From the NCBI GenBank assembly GCA_947625995.1, contig CANQQN010000117.1, positions 1-6,035 on the forward strand: DNA of 6,035 bases. Reading direction: 5' to 3'. Positions 4,354 through 6,035 of this stretch are shown here, piece after piece. The notes under the pieces were generated by a model that did not search any database, had not been told where the DNA came from, and saw nothing but the letters and a program-made list of their open reading frames with translations. The position numbers and the translations under genes were made by a program. The stretch is from an uncultured Lachnospiraceae bacterium. Lineage in GTDB: Bacteria; Bacillota; Clostridia; Lachnospirales; Lachnospiraceae. Positions within the stretch are counted from its first letter, which is position 1, and every line of letters begins with the position of its first letter.

Positions 4354-5748
4354 CTACAGTTCAAAGAATTCCTTCGCGTTATAATAGCACACATTCTCCA
4401 CAATCTTTTTCAGTTCTTCTTCCCCTGAAAAATATTCGTGGCGCTCCACAAGCTCGCCCAGATAATCGCACAGCACCCGTCGGTACAGTTCAAATCTTGG
4501 ATAACTCAAAAAGCTGCGGGAATCCGTCAACATCCCCACCGACAGCGCCACCGGATACAGATTGGCGCAGGCTTCAAACTGGCGCTTGATCCCATATACA
4601 TGATCATTAAACCACCATGGCGCGCCCAGCTGCACCTTTGCCCGCACAGGCCCCTCACAGAATCCTGCCGCCAGCACTGCCCATGCCTCGATCTTCATGC
4701 CGTCCAGCGGATAGAGGATCGTTTTCGGCAGTTGCCCCAGCTTCGTCAACCGGTCAAGCACCTCTCCCACACTCTTCACAGGCGTGCTGTCATCCAGACA
4801 GTCGAATCCGCAAGCGGCGCCCACAGAGGCTTCCCGGCTCTTGTTGGCGCCCTGATAAGTGCCAATATGCAATTGCATCACATATCCATGCTTAGCATAA
4901 AGCTGGCCCATACGCACTACAAAACAAGAACGGTATTTATCGATCTCCTGTCTGGTCAGCTTCTTTCCCTCAATCCCCTTCGAGAAAATAATATCGATCT
5001 CGGCCTCCGTATAGTCTTCCCAGTACAGTTCCTCGATGCCGCTGTCGCTGACATTGGTGCCGATCTCCTTAAAATACAGCAGGCGTGCTTCCAGCGCCTC
5101 CATCATCTGGTCAAAGGTCTCCACCTGCATTCCCGCCGTCTGCGCAAGGGCAGGAATATACGCCTGAAATGCAGGTTTTTCAATATACAGCGCTTTGTCG
5201 GGGCGGAACGCCGAAATGATCTTCACATCCGTCTTTTTCTCCTCGCGGAGCTTTTTATGGTACTCCAGCGTATCGATCGGGTCCTCGGTGGTGCTCACAA
5301 GCTCCACGTTGCAGTGCTCCATGCACCACAGGGGCGTCATCTGCCGCTCCCTAATCATAGCCTTCGTCCTGTTGTAGATCTCCTCCGCGTTTTCTTTGCA
5401 GAGGGGCTCATCGATTCCGAAAAACCGCTTCAGTTCCAGTGCGCACCAAATATAAATGGGGTTGCCTGCAAGCTGGGGCATAATCTCCGCAAACTTCATA
5501 TACTTCTCATAATAAGAAGTTTCCTTACCAGTAATATACTTTTCTTCAATGCCAAAGGTCCGCATCACCCGCCATTTATAGTGATCGCCGGACAGCCACA
5601 TTTCACCGAGATCTTCAAACACCTTGTTTTCATAGATATCCTTTGGCTGCAGATGGCAGTGGTAATCGATGATGGGCAGGTTTTTTGCGTATTCGTGAAA
5701 CAACCGCTTTCCGGTCTCGTTGGTCAAAAACAGATCTTCATGAAACAT
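4354..5748 (-). CDS. uxaC: Glucuronate (uronate) isomerase
   Basis: This cytoplasmic enzyme converts D-glucuronate to D-fructuronate, and D-galacturonate to D-tagaturonate, as the first step of hexuronate breakdown. The 464-residue product has normal length and the family's landmarks: metal-binding HCH (30-32) in IIDYHCHLQP, GDHYKWR (54-60), STTEDP (152-157), FRPD (181-184), MQLHIG (291-296), APWWFND (376-382) and MLTDSRSFLSYPR (406-418). In the segment after MQLHIG, the more familiar Asn-rich stretch is replaced by TYQGANKSREASVG (297-310). After SYPR the usual His is Phe419. Neither change removes a residue I can confidently call catalytic. The start is supported by GGAGGAG (5754-5760) upstream. 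A short-chain dehydrogenase gene ends 108 bases upstream on the same strand, fitting a uronate operon, and a terminator follows. Confidence 0.96.
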   Translation of the reverse strand: MFHEDLFLTNETGKRLFHEYAKNLPIIDYHCHLQPKDIYENKVFEDLGEMWLSGDHYKWRVMRTFGIEEKYITGKETSYYEKYMKFAEIMPQLAGNPIYIWCALELKRFFGIDEPLCKENAEEIYNRTKAMIRERQMTPLWCMEHCNVELVSTTEDPIDTLEYHKKLREEKKTDVKIISAFRPDKALYIEKPAFQAYIPALAQTAGMQVETFDQMMEALEARLLYFKEIGTNVSDSGIEELYWEDYTEAEIDIIFSKGIEGKKLTRQEIDKYRSCFVVRMGQLYAKHGYVMQLHIGTYQGANKSREASVGAACGFDCLDDSTPVKSVGEVLDRLTKLGQLPKTILYPLDGMKIEAWAVLAAGFCEGPVRAKVQLGAPWWFNDHVYGIKRQFEACANLYPVALSVGMLTDSRSFLSYPRFELYRRVLCDYLGELVERHEYFSGEEELKKIVENVCYYNAKEFFEL

Positions 5749-5797
5749 CCTTTCTCCTCCATTTCAAATTCTCAGGCATGGAAACATTTGTCAAGCT

Positions 5798-5816
5798 TCC
5801 GGCGTCCCCTGCCGGA
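5798..5816 (-). other. Small hairpin between the dehydrogenase gene and uxaC
   Basis: TCCGGC (5798-5803) and GCCGGA (5811-5816) form a 6-base stem with a 7-base loop. No T-run follows on the minus strand, so it is not a standard terminator. It may affect message processing or stability between the two genes. Confidence 0.3.
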
Positions 5817-5819
5817 TAT

Positions 5820-5842
5820 CCTGTCCTTTTCTGCCTGTCCTT
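5820..5842 (-). repeat. Short direct repeat in the intercistronic gap
   Basis: AAGGACAGG occurs twice on the minus strand (5820-5828 and 5834-5842), 14 bases apart start to start, in a purine-rich stretch. The palindrome GGATATCC (5814-5821) abuts it. No function is evident. Confidence 0.3.
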
Positions 5843-5856
5843 CTCTTCCTCTCCGG

Positions 5857-6035
5857 TCAAAATCCCGACACTGCGCCGCCGTCCACCGGAAGCACCATGC
5901 CGGTCACGAATTTCGCCGCGTCGGAGCAGAGATAAACCGCCGCCCAGCCAATGTCCTCCGGGTCGCCGTATTTTTTCATAGGAGTACGGCCAAGAATCTT
6001 CTGCTGTCTGGGAATGTCGTTATCCACCGCCTTGT
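5857..6035 (-). CDS. Short-chain dehydrogenase/reductase, C-terminal fragment
   Basis: Only the last 58 residues are in the window; the 5' part lies beyond the right edge. The visible part has the classical SDR C-terminus: GRTPMKKYGDPEDIG, then YLCSDAAKFVTG and LPVDGGAVSGF before a TGA stop. These NAD(P)-dependent enzymes act in the cytoplasm. Its position directly upstream of uxaC suggests a sugar-acid step, most plausibly D-fructuronate to D-mannonate (the YjmF/UxuB type used by Firmicutes). A 2-keto-3-deoxygluconate dehydrogenase or an unrelated SDR remains possible. The catalytic Tyr-x-x-x-Lys and the nucleotide-binding region are not visible, so specificity is inferred from context only. 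Confidence 0.85.
   Translation of the reverse strand, partial: KAVDNDIPRQQKILGRTPMKKYGDPEDIGWAAVYLCSDAAKFVTGMVLPVDGGAVSGF

Noticed and set aside
4617..4895. Open frames antisense to uxaC and to the Rpn-family gene
   Set aside because: They are low-complexity, Pro/Ser/Arg-rich shadows of well-supported genes, with no ribosome sites or family resemblance.
5766..5794. Promoter directly before uxaC based on a perfect TTGACA (5789-5794, minus strand)
   Set aside because: At 17-base spacing the -10 position reads GAATTT, a very poor match. Co-transcription from the upstream dehydrogenase gene is more likely.

Overview
The window looks like chromosomal DNA of a gut-type Clostridia member, most likely Lachnospiraceae. 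This rests on the style of the lipoprotein signal peptide, the GGAGG-type ribosome binding sites, moderately GC-rich genes separated by AT-rich gaps, and a uronate-isomerase operon next to a polar amino-acid ABC transporter. The genus cannot be fixed from the sequence alone.

Left third (about 165-2880, + strand): a three-gene polar amino-acid uptake operon. A good sigma-A promoter (TTGACT, 17-base spacer, TACTAT) precedes a solute-binding lipoprotein (235-1104). A long intrinsic-terminator hairpin (1153-1229) then separates it from the membrane permease (1331-2029) and the ATPase (2042-2827). The hairpin probably lets most transcripts stop after the binding-protein gene, giving more receptor than transporter. 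The operon ends at a terminator (2841-2878) whose symmetry also suits the convergent gene.

Middle (2841-4301, - strand): an Rpn/PD-(D/E)XK family gene (2924-3877), often annotated as a putative transposase. The nuclease residues are intact. Inside it, in frame, an 8-base Shine-Dalgarno sequence (AGGAGGTG) lies six bases before an ATG. This would yield a separate 66-residue C-terminal protein that begins just ahead of four-residue glycine repeats. That layout matches the Rpn gene-within-a-gene toxin-antitoxin and antiphage systems described in Escherichia coli (RpnL toxin, RpnS antitoxin), and it is the most interesting item here. The gene is preceded by its own promoter (-10 TATAAT at 4100-4105, AT-rich upstream DNA) and by a leader of about 215 bases holding two successive terminator-like hairpins. 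The leader could be a small RNA or an attenuator that limits expression of a toxic protein.

Right third (4270-6035, - strand): hexuronate catabolism. uxaC (glucuronate/galacturonate isomerase, 4354-5748) has its own terminator (4270-4301). It follows the 3' end of a short-chain dehydrogenase gene (5857-6035, cut by the window edge), plausibly the fructuronate/mannonate oxidoreductase of the same pathway.

No tRNA, rRNA, CRISPR array or recognisable insertion sequence was seen.
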